From assembly GCA_023014485.1 (NCBI GenBank), contig JAJOZX010000879.1, forward strand, positions 62,001-126,000: 64,000 nucleotides of DNA. The letters run 5' to 3'. The notes under the pieces were generated by a model that saw only the letters and a list, made by a program, of their open reading frames with translations, was not told the DNA's origin and did not search any database. The translations under genes were made by a program, and so were the position numbers. Every line of letters starts with the position of its first letter. Position 1 is the first letter of the stretch. Shown piece by piece: positions 12,072-23,278 of this stretch. Origin of the DNA: Bathynomus jamesi. Lineage: Eukaryota; Arthropoda; Malacostraca; Isopoda; Cirolanidae.

Positions 12072-13291
12072 CGCTAAACAATGATGGAACTCTGAAACAT
12101 ACAAACAAAACATAAACACATACATGAAAAATAAAGGCATCAACATGAAGACACTAATCAATAATAATGAATATTCTCTAGTATTAGTACTGAATCAGTA
12201 ATACTTTCCAGTATACTAATAGGACTAATATAATTAAAGATTTACTCATCATACATTATTTCAAGAACTAAATATTTTCTTTCACGTAAGCTAACTTAGA
12301 TCAAAAGTGGGGGGGGGGGACAAAACCTATATTATCCCACTCAGTTCAAAAGTTGGAGGGGGGATGCCCCCCCCCTATTAGTTACGCCCATGCTGTCACC
12401 CACTCTTTTCCTTTTATTTATCAATAATCTATTAAGTTGCACTTCCTGTCCTATCCACTCCTATGCCAATGATTCAACTCTTCACTTCACCTGATTCACA
12501 AAGCATCCTTCTCAACAGTCACTTCATGCTTCATATGGGATGGCTATGATGCACCATGCACCTGGCCTCTGATCTTTCTACTATCACTGATTGGGGTAGA
12601 GAAAACCTTGTGGCTTTCAATGCCTCAAAAACTCAGTTCCTCCATCTGTCTACTTGCCACAATCTTCCACACAATTATTGCCTTACCTTCAACAATACAC
12701 AACTCAATCCTTCCTCTTCTCTTAACATTCTTGACACTTCCTGGAAAGATCACATATATTCTCTTTCTAAAACAGCCTCTAAGAGGTTAGGTGTGTTGTA
12801 CTGCCTCTGCAGTTTCCTCATTTCCACTTTGCTGCTGTCTCTGTACAGGTGTCTTGTCCACCCCTGTATGGAGTACCCTTCCTATGTGTGAGGTGGCTCA
12901 ACCTACACAGCCATATTTGACCAGGTGGAATCAAAGTCTTTTCATCTCATTAATTCCCCACCTCTTACTCACTGTCTTCAATCCCTCTCTCTTTGCTGCA
13001 ATGTTGCCTCACTTCCTCTTTACTATTGCTATTATAATAGAAACCGCTCTTCTGAACTCTAACTGCATGCCTCCCCCTTTAAGGAAAGCACATAGTACCA
13101 GACTTTCAACACATTCTCATTCCTTTTCTGTCCAACTTTCTAGTGCAAGGGTTCATCAGTATTTTCAATCTTTCATCTACTCAGCTACTCAACTCTGGAA
13201 CAATCTTCTTCAATCCATCTTTCCCTGTCTATATGATCTCAAATCTTTCAAATGCAGTGTGTCCAGGCATCTCATAAAGCTTGAACCTTGA

Positions 13292-13874
13292 TTTTGGTTC
13301 TCTTCTTCCTCTCCGAGGTGGGAGACTTTTTTAGGGGCATTTGCCCTTGGCCCCTCTTTCCTGCATAAAATATCTAAGTTTGGGACTCTTTCTCTATTAT
13401 TTTTAACAAGGCCTGGAAGCACCACCACACATGGCATATGAAGCACTGCAAATGTGGAATTTTGTCACGTGGGTGGGTGCTAGTTCACCAGGACACCTAT
13501 GTGAATGGATATGTACACTTTACTTTCTGTCTTTTCTCCTTTTTACTACCTTCTGTACTTTACATCTGGCCTGCTCCTGCCTTTTCATCCAAAATCTCTG
13601 AGAAATGAGATTTTTTATAATGTATGTATATATGTACAATTCATTAGTTCATGGCTTAGTCCAGCCAAGCTGTATTTGTTCTCTGTAGATTTAGGTTTAC
13701 TGAAGTCTTAATTTCCAAACTGCCTGCCTTCAGTTTCTATCCTACTAATGATAATGATCTAATGGAATTTGAGCATCAAATACATACTGCAGTGACAAAT
13801 GATGGTCATCTTGTGAAAGTGTTCTAAACTTGGACAGTTTGGAAATATAAATAACTATATATATTGAATACATA
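13292..13874. other. LINE no. 4 3' region and unassigned sequence
   Basis: The first 150 bp (to about 13445) look like the 3' untranslated region of LINE no. 4. The rest is T-rich and then AT-rich, without motifs I recognise, up to the next LINE. Confidence 0.4.
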
Positions 13875-15485
13875 TTGATTACAGAAGAACATACACACAT
13901 ACCACATCAAGCAGGATACTCAAACTCCTCCCCAGACATAATGTTCTGTTCCCCCTCACTAGCAACACACACACACTGGAAAACAGAAAAACAACTGCCC
14001 ATCATCATTACAACACGTTTTACACTGTGCCCCAACAGCCTTAGGCACACTTATAGAAATTACAAGAAAGCTGATTGGGAACAGTTCAAAATACAGACTG
14101 AGGAACAATTCACCACATTAAACAGCACACCCATCATAAACATCAATACAACACTCAAGACAATTAATCAGATCATCAATAATGCAAACAAATACATACC
14201 CAAGGGCAACATTATGAAGTAGAACCCAAATTACATTAGAGAAATAGCCCACCTCATAAGGCAACGTAACAACCTCAAACATAACACACATTAACACCAC
14301 ACACAGAAGCCATAAAACAGCAGTTATAACAGTTCAACACAGAAATAAACAACAAACTCAAAGAAAAACAAACAAACATTTAGGGAATTCATAACAACAC
14401 TAAACCACTCCACAGATACATCCAGGCTATACAAGACTATAAACAGCATTACCCACTCCAACAGTGGCATTCACACCTCACATGCGGCTATCTGTTGCAG
14501 CCAAAATAATATCCTAACATATACACAAGCAAACATTCTGGGTAATCACTAAGCAAAGATAAGTCACTTAAACAGAGACAACAACCAGAAACATGCAGAC
14601 AGACAAACAGCCAGACACAAGAAAACCTACAGACTCGACACAACCATTACACCCTTCAATACAGACCAGAGCACCAAGATCATCAAAAACATTAAGAATT
14701 CGAAGGCTACCATACTGGACCAGACAACATATCTAACATACACCTTAAACACTTGGGCCCACAAGGAATACTAGCTCTCACAAACATCAGCACACATTCA
14801 TACCAACACTATATTATTCCTGACATATGGAAACAAGGTAAAATTATTACACTACTCAAACCAAACAAAAATCTGACAGAACCAGCTTCCTATAGACCCA
14901 TTACTTTACTATGCACAGGCTGCACACCTTCCAAAGTAACGGAAAGACTAATCTTACAAATCACCAACCCACACATACCACTATTGCCTATTCAACATGG
15001 ATTCAGACTTCACCACTCAACCATGACATTACTCACTAACCTCATGCAGCACATCATGGATGGCATCAACTCCAGATGACCAGCTCAATGTACACTATTA
15101 GCAACAGACATTAGTAAAGCATTTGATGCTCTCCCATGCTTCCTTCTCATAAACAAAATACTCAACACAAACATGCACAATAACACAAAAAGATGGCTGA
15201 GCAACTATCTTTCAGGAAGATACATGTCATATTTAATGGCAAGTCATCCAAAAACAAGCTTTTTCTGAATGGGGTCCCTCAAGGCTCTGTTCTCTCACCA
15301 ACACTGTTCAACTTATACATGCATGACATTCCAACACCCATAGATAACAAACTTCCCTTATCATCATATGCAGATGACATCACTCTAACATCCACCCACA
15401 ACAACATCGACACCGCTACAAATAACCCACAAACATACATAAACAGTATACAAGACTGGCTCACATACAATAGACTCCAAGTAGC
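13875..15485 (+). pseudogene. LINE no. 5 (Jockey/I-like), decayed
   Basis: A non-LTR retrotransposon rich in A and C on this strand. Bases 13875-14222 encode the end of the endonuclease domain (SSPDIMFCSPSLA) and the following NYKKADWEQFK linker. Bases 14753-15079 hold RT motifs (IWKQGKIITLLKPNK, SYRPITLLC, QHGFR). Bases 15193-15485 hold FLNGVPQGSVLSPTLFNLY and the intact catalytic YADD. The pieces are in different frames with stops between, and the sequence breaks off after IQDWLTYNRLQ, so the 3' end is lost. It is unrelated to the CR1-like copies nearby. Confidence 0.82.
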
Positions 15486-15867
15486 ACCACTATATTATGT
15501 CCACCATTAGCACCACTAAAGTATGTCCACTATATTAAGGTATTTTCTTCTACAAGAAATGGTATTTCATATATTCTACTACATGTGTAAGTAATGTAGC
15601 TTTTATTTCATAAGAAAGGACACATTAATGAAAATGGTCCTTTTTAGTCCTGTTACATTTTTTTATTTGCAGTATAATAACACTGATTTTAACCCAGGTA
15701 TTGGTGACAGACCATAGCCAAATGTTATTAATCCTCAAAATAGTGTATTCATACAGTAATTTTAACAACTGGTCTATTATAACTGATAAAACCAATTAGT
15801 CAATGACATTGTAGCAATTTCATTAAAAAATAATTAATAATTTTCTCTATTCTCTCTTCACAGGCCA
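15486..15867. other. Stretch with no recognised gene
   Basis: AT-rich sequence between LINE no. 5 and the Tc1 remnant. A short repeat (tagcaccacta...tatgtccac) occurs twice at 15485-15530. It may be the left untranslated part of the Tc1 element, but no matching right terminal repeat was found. Confidence 0.35.
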
Positions 15868-17023
15868 TAATTGAACTGTCTAAGGAACTAAGTTTATTCC
15901 AAAGAGGACAAATAATTGCCCTTTCAAGAGAGGGAATGTCCCAATGCCAGATCTCAGCAAAAATTAATGTTTCAAAAGAGGCTGTCCAAAGAACTATAAG
16001 CAGATATAAAGAATCTGGATCGTGCTCTTCAAAGACAAGATCTGGCAGACCTAAAGTGACTACTGATTCTGAGAATCATTACATCAAGGTTACATCACTT
16101 CATGACAGAAAAGCCACAGCTACACAGATTCAGGCACAGTTGAATGGACAATGGGACTCTTCAATAAGTACAAGCAGTAGTGGATTATCATTGAGGCAAT
16201 TGAGGCTGAAGCCTCAGGCCCCCAATCAACTGAGTTTCAATGATATAATTTGATTAAATATGACAGAGTACACAAACTGACAAATTCTGTTTTATTTTAT
16301 GTTTCATAGGCCCTAAAGTAAAGTTTGTTTAATACCATTTTGTTTTACCAAATGTCAAAATACACTATGTTAATGTTCTTTTAAGTTTGTTTCTCAATTA
16401 GCCTAAGCACTATACATATAATTCATGTAAATATGTACTGTACGTGTATTGTTAATAAAAATCTATAGAAAAGGGCCCCAAAATAAAATTAGCCTCAGGC
16501 CCCAAGTACAGTTAATCCACCCCATCCCCGAGTACAAGTACTATAAAAAGAAGACTCATAAAAGCTGGTCTCCATGGCAGAGTTGCTGTATCCAAACCAC
16601 TAGTGAGGAAACAAAATAAGGCTAAAAGATTGGAGTGGGCAAGAGAATATCAAAATTTTACTGTAGATGATTGGAATTTTTTTTTTTTTTAACTGATGAA
16701 TCAAAAGTGGAACTTTTTGCATCTCATACAAGAATTTATGTTAGATGTAGGACACTTCTAACCTTTGCATGAACTATCTCAACAACAAAAAAGATGAATG
16801 TGTTCTACAAATTATAAAGTTTCCTCCACAAAGTCCTGATCTTAATCCAATAGAGCATCTCTGGGACCATTTGAAGAGTCTGAAAGCTGAAAAGAATATA
16901 ATTTCTCTTGATTCTCTCTGGGAGAATGTAGAAGAATGTTGGAATGGCATAGCACAAGATGATGTCCAGAAACTTGTTGAATCTATGCCTCATAGAGATA
17001 ATATTATGCTGTTAAATTGTTAA
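15868..17023 (+). pseudogene. Tc1-like transposase remnant
   Basis: A cut-and-paste transposase of the Tc1 group. The N-terminal paired-type helix-turn-helix is clear (LSLFQRGQIIALSREGMSQ, ISAKINVSKEAVQRTISRYK) with the GRP linker SGRPKVT. A hAT MITE (16175-16530) splits the frame. After it come SRRLIKAGLHGRVAVSKP, a 14-base T run with a frameshift, and the first catalytic Asp region (TDESKVELF). The segment with the second catalytic Asp is deleted near 16760. The C-terminal part 16769-17023 has QSPDLNPIEHLW. It cannot encode an active enzyme. Confidence 0.85.
16175..16530. mobile_element. hAT MITE inside the Tc1 transposase
   Basis: A 356-bp non-coding element flanked by the exact 8-bp duplication AGTACAAG (16167-16174 and 16531-16538). 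The left end starts CAGTAGTGGATTA; the right end ends TAATCCACCCCATCCCCG, giving imperfect inverted repeats sharing GTGGATTA. Removing it and one duplication rejoins the Tc1 frame. Confidence 0.85.
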
Positions 17024-17106
17024 TTTCTTTACTAATTTATAATAATTACATGTAGAAGCAAATAATGTAACCATAAAAACCCAAGTTTTGTTGTAATTAT
17101 CATATA

Positions 17107-17969
17107 CAGCCATTCCTTGCTTAACAAAGGGGTTACCATTCCTAAAAAGCCTTCGTTATGTGAAAATTTGTTAAGCAGAACCTAATTTTCTATTGTTTTA
17201 TATGGCAAAAATTCAGTTTGGTTCCTAACACACTTTTTTTTATAGTCTAATATAAACAGAGTGGGGAAAGTTCACCAAAATTATCTATTTTACATAATAT
17301 GAATGTGTAATGACTGGGCAATAACCAATGTCTTCTCTCTTCTCTCTTTATGATATCTAGCTTCATTTCTATTGTTATTAGGGTTGCCAGGTCTCCAGTT
17401 TCGGGCTGGAGTCTCCGGATATTGAGCCTTGTAAAAATGTCATTAAAAGTAGAATTTGCCTTTTCTTACAGATTTTTGCGAAGCTAATTATTGTTCTAAA
17501 AAATGCCGAAGTTTATTTATTAGTTTAGCTACATAAACAAATAATGATGAGCTTTGTAGGTAAAATCTCCATATTTGGAAATCATCTCATCTGGCAACCC
17601 TAATTGTTATCACCTTCTTCATTGGATTGGGTAATGATGTTGAGCTTAGATGTTTGGATGCCATGTTATATGTTGGGATTATAAAATAGTAACAATAACA
17701 CTTCGTAGAACGTCACTTTCATTATGAATGCAACATGTAAGAATGCATAATAAACACTGATGCTACGAAAGTGTGTTGTGGGGATGGTGAGAGATCATGT
17801 GTTGGGCAGGGGAGAGAGCTTGCCTGTGTTGTGGGAACCGCCAATGTAGCATGCCACGGATTTAAAAAATCTTTGCCTTCATTATAGTGAAATTTCCTTC
17901 ATAATATTTGAAAGTAGTATTAAATAAAAACATTCATTAACCGAACCTTTGTTAAGTGAGGGATGGCTG
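17107..17969. mobile_element. Tigger/pogo-like MITE
   Basis: The inverted ends are CAGCCATTCCTTGCTTAACA and, on the right, the complement of CAGCCATCCCTCACTTAACA. The element is flanked by TA (17105-17106 and 17970-17971). The end sequence and TA target are typical of Tigger-type elements. Length is 863 bp including a 224-bp insertion. There is no coding sequence. Confidence 0.8.
17379..17602. mobile_element. hAT-like MITE nested in the Tigger-like MITE
   Basis: A 224-bp element with ends TAGGGTTGCCAG and its exact complement, flanked by the 8-bp duplication ATTGTTAT (17371-17378 and 17603-17610). TAGGG ends with 8-bp duplications occur in the Ac branch of hAT. Confidence 0.87.
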
Positions 17970-18132
17970 TATATTTGTACAATTTTTATTTTATTTTTAT
18001 TTATATAGTTTTACTTTTTATTTTAGTGTTAATATAGTATATATAATATATACTTGTAATAACAAGCTAAACTGAGATCTATGGGCTTATTTAGGCTACT
18101 CGTAGCTGTCACATATCACACGAGTAGTGAGC

Positions 18133-19239
18133 ATGGCTGTGCCGCTTTCAACTTGTACTCTGGAAGAAGAGAGATCTATGGTTCGTTTTTTGTGGGCAGA
18201 AAGTGTGAAAGGAGCTGAAATTCACACACGTTTATGTGCTCAGTATGGGAATAATGCATTATCATGGCAAAGTGTGTACAAGTGGATTCAAATGTTCAAG
18301 GAAGGTCGGACATGTGTGACAGATGCTCAGCACTCATGATGACCATCAACATCAACCAGTGGTGACAAACAGGAAGAAGCCAGAGCCATGATTTTCGATG
18401 ACAGAAGATTAACAATAAAAGAAATTGCATCTTCATTAGACATCATTCAAGGGTCAGCCTGTTCAATAGTTCATGACATTCTTGGCTTTCACAAGGTTTG
18501 TGCAAGATGGGTGCCCACACAGTTGACAGAAGAGCACAAGCGTAATCGTATGGACGTCTGCTCTCATCTTTTGGCATGGTATCATAATGAAGGTGGAAAC
18601 TTTTTGGAGCACATTATCACTGGAGATGAAACCTGGATCCATCACTATGAACCAGAAAGCAAATGACAGAGCACGTGATGGAAGCATCCAACATTTCCCA
18701 TTCCAAGGAAGTTCAAAGTACAGCCATCAGCAAGTAAAGTTATGCTAACACTGTTTTGGGATACACGAGGCCCTATCTTTGAACATTATCTAGAGCATGA
18801 AACTACACTAACAAGTGCATTGTATTCCGACATACTTTGGAATGAGCTAAAGCAAGCAATTCGCACAAAATGGAGAGGGAGATTGTTGGAAGGTGTTATT
18901 CTGTTACACAACAATGCACGCCCTCATACTGCTGCACAGACTAGAAAATGCCTTCAAGAACTTAAATTTGAAGTTTTTGACCATCCAGCCTACAGTCCAG
19001 ACCTGGCACCTTCAGATTTTTACCTGTTTGGACCACTAAAAGATGCTTTGAGAGGTCAGCAATTTCAAGGCGATGATGACCTGAAGGAGGTAGTGCATGA
19101 CTGGCTATGCACACAGCCAAAAACATTCTTTTGTGATGGCATTAGGAAGCTTGTAGATCGCTTGACTAAGTGTATTGAGAAACAGGGAGACTATGTTGAG
19201 AACTTGAGAAGTGATGTGTTTATAATCTATCAGATATGA
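18133..19239 (+). pseudogene. mariner transposase with mutated second catalytic residue
   Basis: A mariner-type transposase of about 350 codons in one main frame. The N-terminal helix-turn-helix region (AVPLSTCTLEEERSMVRFLW, YKWIQMFKEGR) is followed by in-frame stops near 18339 and 18664. Catalytic blocks are GDETWIHHYEPESK, then HNNARPHTA, and SPDLAPSDFYLFG. The second block normally reads HDNARPH; here Asp is replaced by Asn, which should abolish cleavage. A right terminal repeat is visible after the gene (GGATACTTATTGAATTACCC, near 19267-19286); no matching left end is seen, so the 5' side appears lost. Confidence 0.88.
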
Positions 19240-19285
19240 AAATAAAATTGTGAAAATAAAAAATGTGGATACTTATTGAATTACC

Positions 19286-19289
<4 letters not shown>

Positions 19290-19326
<37 letters not shown>
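19290..19326. repeat. (TA)n microsatellite
   Basis: A pure AT dinucleotide run between the mariner end and the Penelope-like arm. Confidence 0.95.
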
Positions 19327-19330
<4 letters not shown>

Positions 19331-19465
19331 AATAAAACCACGAAGGAAAGGAAACACAAAATGGTGCTCAAGCACTTTCGTCTAATGACATCCTCAGCGC
19401 TTTCATTAGACGAAAGCGCTTGAGCACCATTTTGTGTTTCCTTTCCTTCGTGGTTTTATTCATCA
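19327..19465. ncRNA. Palindrome with two opposed hammerhead-like cores
   Basis: The two halves of this segment are near-perfect reverse complements (ATGATGAATAAAACCACG... and its mirror). On the minus strand, 19397-19375 reads CTGAGGATGTCATTAG followed by ACGAAAG. This resembles the hammerhead ribozyme core CUGANGA - stem II - GAAA, with a 3-bp GTC/GAC stem, an ATTA loop and one extra T. Hammerhead motifs are known from Penelope-like pseudo-LTRs. Stems I and III and the cleavage site were not modelled, so activity is uncertain. Confidence 0.4.
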
Positions 19466-20219
19466 TAAATATTTTTCACGTGTTACTTTCGTGAAATAAT
19501 TTTCATATATATATATATATGAGATCCTCACGAACACTGGAGTGAAAGGAGAGTTCAAGACAATATATAGGTTACAAAAACAAACATATATATATATATA
19601 TATATATATATAGTAAGTATAGAAATAAAAACTGTGAGAGGAGCAAACACATTTGTACGGAAAAATGACAATTTTAGCTCTTTGCCCAAAATTCAACATA
19701 AATTCAAATGGCTTGTTTCCAGCCAATTTTTTATAGTTATTGTCTGAATGGTAAACAGGTCACAAAAGAATAAAGAAATAAAAATAAATATAAATTGGAA
19801 AAAATTATAAAATAATGCCTTAGTGATATATACATCAACTGAAATAAACAAAGAAATGAACCAACAGATAAAAAAAAACAAAAATTGTAAGTGGAGTCTA
19901 CAAATTCAAGCTCAAAAGGAAAGTTTACAATCAATTTAATAGATGATGCCAAAATGATATATATGTCACAAAGAAATAAAATAAAGAAATAAACCAAAAA
20001 AAAAAAAAATTGAAAAATAAATTGAGAGAGAGGCACCCAAATTTATAAGGGAAAAAATTACCAAAGGTTTTTTAGTTATTGTCTGAATCATGCATACTAT
20101 GGTCACAAACGAATAAAAAAGTACAAGTAAATATAAATTGGAAAACAAAATGATGCCTAGATGATATATAAAGAACTATAAAAATATATACGACATATAT
20201 AAGGTATATAAACACAATA
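19327..20219. repeat. Left outer inverted arm of the Penelope-like element
   Basis: This arm is the reverse complement of 26487-27045. Shared blocks include the AATAAAACCACGAAGG segment, AACAAGCCATTTGAATTTATG, the 'primary strand' block around TTAGTTATTGTCTGAAT and TAATAGATGATGCCAAAATG. Several AT-rich pseudo-repeats with the same sequence order follow at 20040-20219 and 21223-21400. Penelope-like elements commonly carry such pseudo-LTRs, in direct or inverted orientation. The arm begins with a palindrome described separately and is interrupted at 20220 by a family D element. Confidence 0.75.
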
Positions 20220-21222
20220 TATGATGCGTTCGGTGGAGAAGGGGCGAACGCAACATTTTCGAATTATGCCACAAAATGCAGTTAAAGTTTGTAAACTTTA
20301 AACCTTTGTATTTTTCCGGTTTATTGAAATGTTGTATGAATTTGAACAAATATTTGAGTAAAATATTGTTGTGTAATATGTCGATATAATAAAACGCCAA
20401 GAAATTTTACAATATTATTTATTGATAGCTTCTGATGTTAACTGGTGTAATCCATTATTTGGTCCTCTTCGTCGAATGTTGTATTACCTGCTGCAACTGT
20501 TTCGGTTTCTTCCAGTTCCTTTAACAATCTTGTATAATAGTTCACTGCAGTTGCAGGCATTAGGTCTGATAATTCTTTGAGATCTTTTATTTTTTCCTTA
20601 GTTATTGGCAGCAATTGGGAATACTTTGGTTGCAGTGTTTGCTGGGCTAGATTGAATAAACTGACACTGTAGGATTTTTTCCCTTTCTGCAGTCTGACGG
20701 GATGGCTATTATCTGGGGTTGTGCGGTATGCAGTAGATATTACGTAGCCTTCTTTGTGTTGAAAGTCAAATATTAACTTTCTTGCATCTGTAAATTTAGT
20801 AGTTGTTGATTTCCTAATGACAATGCACGTTTTTAGGACATCAAAATCGAGAAAATCAGCCTGTTTCATTTCTACAACTAGGAAGCGCTGCGAAACGGCT
20901 GTAGTTATGGCCGTAACATAATCTTTTTTGGTGTAAATAATATTGCTGTAATTATTTTTTATATTTTGTTCAATTTGGCCAAATTGAGCATCACAGGGCA
21001 TTGTCGAGTGACCAGAAAGTAGACGGATGTGTTCAATGTGAAGCAATGATGCGGAGTGAATTTCTCTGAGATACATTAAAACCTAAATTTTACCATGAAA
21101 GAGCGCAGACTAACATCTAATTTTTTGCATAGGTAAAGCAAAGGTTTTAAAGGATAATTATATGACAAAAAACTCATTTTTCGAATTTTGTGGCATTCGC
21201 CCCTTCTCCACCGAACGCGTCA
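20220..21222 (-). mobile_element. Family D element with long TIR, inserted in the Penelope arm
   Basis: A 1-kb element with imperfect inverted repeats of about 28 bp sharing GCGTTCGGTGGAGAAGGG and then GCGAA. Left end TGATGCGTTCGG, right end the complement of TGACGCGTTCGG. Both flanks are AT repeats (TATA), so the target duplication cannot be sized. It encodes only the C-terminal part of a protein (20438-21076) and is probably an internally deleted copy. Confidence 0.75.
20438..21076 (-). pseudogene. C-terminal fragment of a GHS-motif transposase-like protein (family D)
   Basis: An open frame of 212 codons on the minus strand, filling most of the family D element. It contains SGHSTMPCDAQFGQIE near residue 25, then YTKKDYVTAI, QADFLDFDVL and, near the C terminus, ITKEKIKDLKELSDLMP. 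A 'GHS...D..FG.IE' block followed by these spaced motifs occurs at the C-terminal side of large uncharacterised transposon proteins of invertebrates. The D and E could be catalytic, but that is inference. The N-terminal two thirds expected for an intact protein are absent although the terminal repeats are present, so this is a deleted copy. Confidence 0.5.
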
Positions 21223-21440
21223 TATAAGGAATATATATATAATATATATATACATATATATATATAAGGGAAAAATTGCCAAAGGTTTTTATAGTTATTG
21301 TCTGAAAGATCCGTAGGTCACAAAAGAATAAAGAAATAAAAATAAATATAAATTGGAAAAATTACAAATAATGCCTCAATGATATATAAAGACAAAAAAA
21401 ATAAGAAATACGTACAACTACACCTATAAACTCTCCAAAT
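21223..21440. repeat. Left inner inverted arm of the Penelope-like element
   Basis: AT-rich sequence resuming after the family D insertion. It contains the recurrent blocks TTATAGTTATTGTCTGAAAG and AATATAAATTGGAAAAATTAC. Mirrored counterparts lie at 23005-23130, downstream of the endonuclease. Confidence 0.65.
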
Positions 21441-22772
21441 GGCTTGTTAATGTCTTGTCCCCCATTCTTGGAACTATCTCTGATTCACACGTAAAAAATT
21501 CCATGGATCTTACTGAAAAATTGAATAATGTTTGCATTAATACCAATGATAGATTGATCAGTTTTGACATTTGTTCATTATTCACAAAAGTGCCGATTGA
21601 TGATATGCTTGACTTTCTTGCCCGAGAATTAAATAACTATGATCTGCCATTACCTGCACACATTGTTTTGGAACTTATTAAGCTTTGTATCAAGGATTGT
21701 AAATTCACTTTCAATAGCGAGCATTATCAACAAGTTTTTGGGATGGCCATGGGCAACCCTTTGTCACCCCCTTCTCTCCAGTATTTATATGGAGTTTTTT
21801 AAATTATTTACATTCCGAGAATCCTGGGGGCTGGCATCCCATGGTTGCAGTATGTCGATGATATTTTGTGTATCTGGCCCATGAACCGTGACCTAGATGA
21901 TTTCCTCCTTCAGTTAAATGACCAAGTCCCCTCCATTAAGTTTACTTTAGAAGTGGAACAAGACAACTCAATCCCATTTTTGGATGTGCGTGTACATAGG
22001 GATAGCCCAGGTTTTAAGTTTAGTATCTATTGGGAAAAAAACAAACAATTTGTCCTACATACACTTTTACTCTGGACATGACACCCCTATTAAGGCCATA
22101 TTTTCCTCAATGTTTCTCCGCACTCTTAGGATCGCCAGTCCGGAATACATTGATGCCGAATTGGAAAAATATCAATGGTATTGGAAGTGAGCTGTGTTAC
22201 CCATCTGCGTTCATGGAATCTTGTCTTAATATGGCTAAACGAACCTTCTATCATATGAATAACAACACTTGCACCTTGTCAAAGAATATTTTAGTACTTC
22301 CATTTTTCCTGGGCTTCTTAGGCATTGCTAATGTACTTAAACTTTTGGATATCAGTGTAGTTTTTCATACAACAATATTGTGAAAAACATCGTAGTAAAA
22401 AATAGCCCTACCAATAATTTAGGCATTATCTATAAAATTGGGTGTAAGCAATGTGATTCCTTTTACATAGGTCAGACGGGAAAGGATTTGCAAACGCGTG
22501 TAAAACAGCATCAATATTCCGTTAGAACGGGACTGTTGTCCAGTGCCCTTTTTGTCCATTTGTCTGAGTTATCCCATTGTATTGATTGGAATAATGCATC
22601 AGTTTTGTTTCACTCTAGCAACATTGTTAATAGAAATATTCTTGAGTCTGCTATAATTCAACTTACAAATAACTTTAACATGAGTAAAGGTCTGTTTCAA
22701 CTCAATCCCGTTGCTCTGAATTCCTTCAGAATGGATTTAAACAAAAAGGGCAGGTTGCTAAACCTTTGGTAA
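21441..22772 (+). pseudogene. Penelope-like element: reverse transcriptase and GIY-YIG endonuclease
   Basis: The protein copies its RNA into DNA primed at a nick made by its own GIY-YIG domain. The RT part (21441 to about 22380) shows LISFDICSLFTKVPIDDML, GMAMGNPLSP, the catalytic YVDDIL (21848-21865) and NSIPFLDVRVHRD, a Penelope-specific order. It is broken by at least three frameshifts (near 21770, 21840 and 22030-22190). The endonuclease part, open from 22380 to 22772, has IYKIGCKQCDSFYIGQTG with the Cys pair and Arg/His (RVKQHQYSVRTG) expected for Penelope GIY-YIG domains. The 5' part of the RT is missing. The endonuclease is the best preserved piece. Confidence 0.9.
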
Positions 22773-23278
22773 AAATTTGTTTTTTCTCTCTTTTTCCTTA
22801 TAAATTTTTATGTTTCTCTTACAATTTTATTTTTCAATTTATTGTTGTATGCATATTTCTTATATATATGTATATGTATATATATGTATATATATGTATG
22901 TATATGTGGATATATGCATATATGTATATATTTGGTTATGCAGGTGTATATGTGTACACGTGTAGTTGTACATATTTCTTATATATTTCCTTTGTCTTTA
23001 TATATTATTGAGGCATTATTTGTAATTTTTCCAATTTATATTTATTTTTATTTCTTTATTTTTATTTCTTTATTCTTATCTTTATTCTTATCTTTCAGAC
23101 AATAACTATAAAAACCTTTGGTAATTTTTTCCTATGTATATATATATATTCCTTATATATTGCGTTTATATACCTTATATATGTCATATATATTTTTATA
23201 GTTCTTTATATATCATCTAGGCATCATTTTATTTCCCAATTTATATTTACTTGTACTTTTTTATTCATTTGTGACCAT
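22773..23278. repeat. Right inner inverted arm of the Penelope-like element
   Basis: TA/TG-rich microsatellite at 22850-22980, then blocks that are the reverse complement of 20050-20219 and 21230-21400 (AGACAATAACTATAAAAACC, TATCATCTAGGCATCATTTT, ACTTGTACTTTTTTATTC). The arm is cut at 23278 by the family A insertion. Confidence 0.65.

Larger units (their letters stand above)
10911..12392. mobile_element. Non-autonomous hAT element inside LINE no. 4
   Basis: The ends are CAAAAGCGTAACTAGC and the complement of CATGGGCGTAACTAATAG, adjoining G-rich and C-rich runs. The element is flanked by the exact 8-bp duplication CTGTCACC (10903-10910 and 12393-12400) and splits the RT motif of the host LINE. 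It spans 1482 bp but contains two further insertions (about 11060-11265 and 11485-12071), so its own sequence is about 0.7 kb. No transposase is visible, so it needed one supplied in trans. Confidence 0.88.
10730..13291 (+). pseudogene. LINE no. 4 (YADD-type RT), split by a hAT element
   Basis: A non-LTR retrotransposon of a lineage different from the CR1-like copies. The RT motif SGVPQGSVLSP at about 10883-10910 is cut by the hAT element and continues at 12401 with TLFLLFINNLL. The catalytic box reads YAND instead of YADD. Downstream, 12556-12891 contains DWGRENLVAFNASKTQFLH and SKTASKRLGVLY. A frameshift moves the frame to 12791-13291, which ends with HSFSVQLSSARVHQYFQSF, LWNNLLQSIF and a stop. 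Stops, frameshifts and the damaged catalytic box make it inactive. The 5' part upstream of the RT is missing or unrecognisable. Confidence 0.8.

Noticed and set aside
13210..13446. Minus-strand frame across the LINE no. 4 end
   Set aside because: Antisense to the LINE C terminus and 3' region; no motif.
22766..23105. Tyr/Ile-rich frames in the Penelope arm
   Set aside because: They are translations of TA/TG microsatellite DNA, not proteins.
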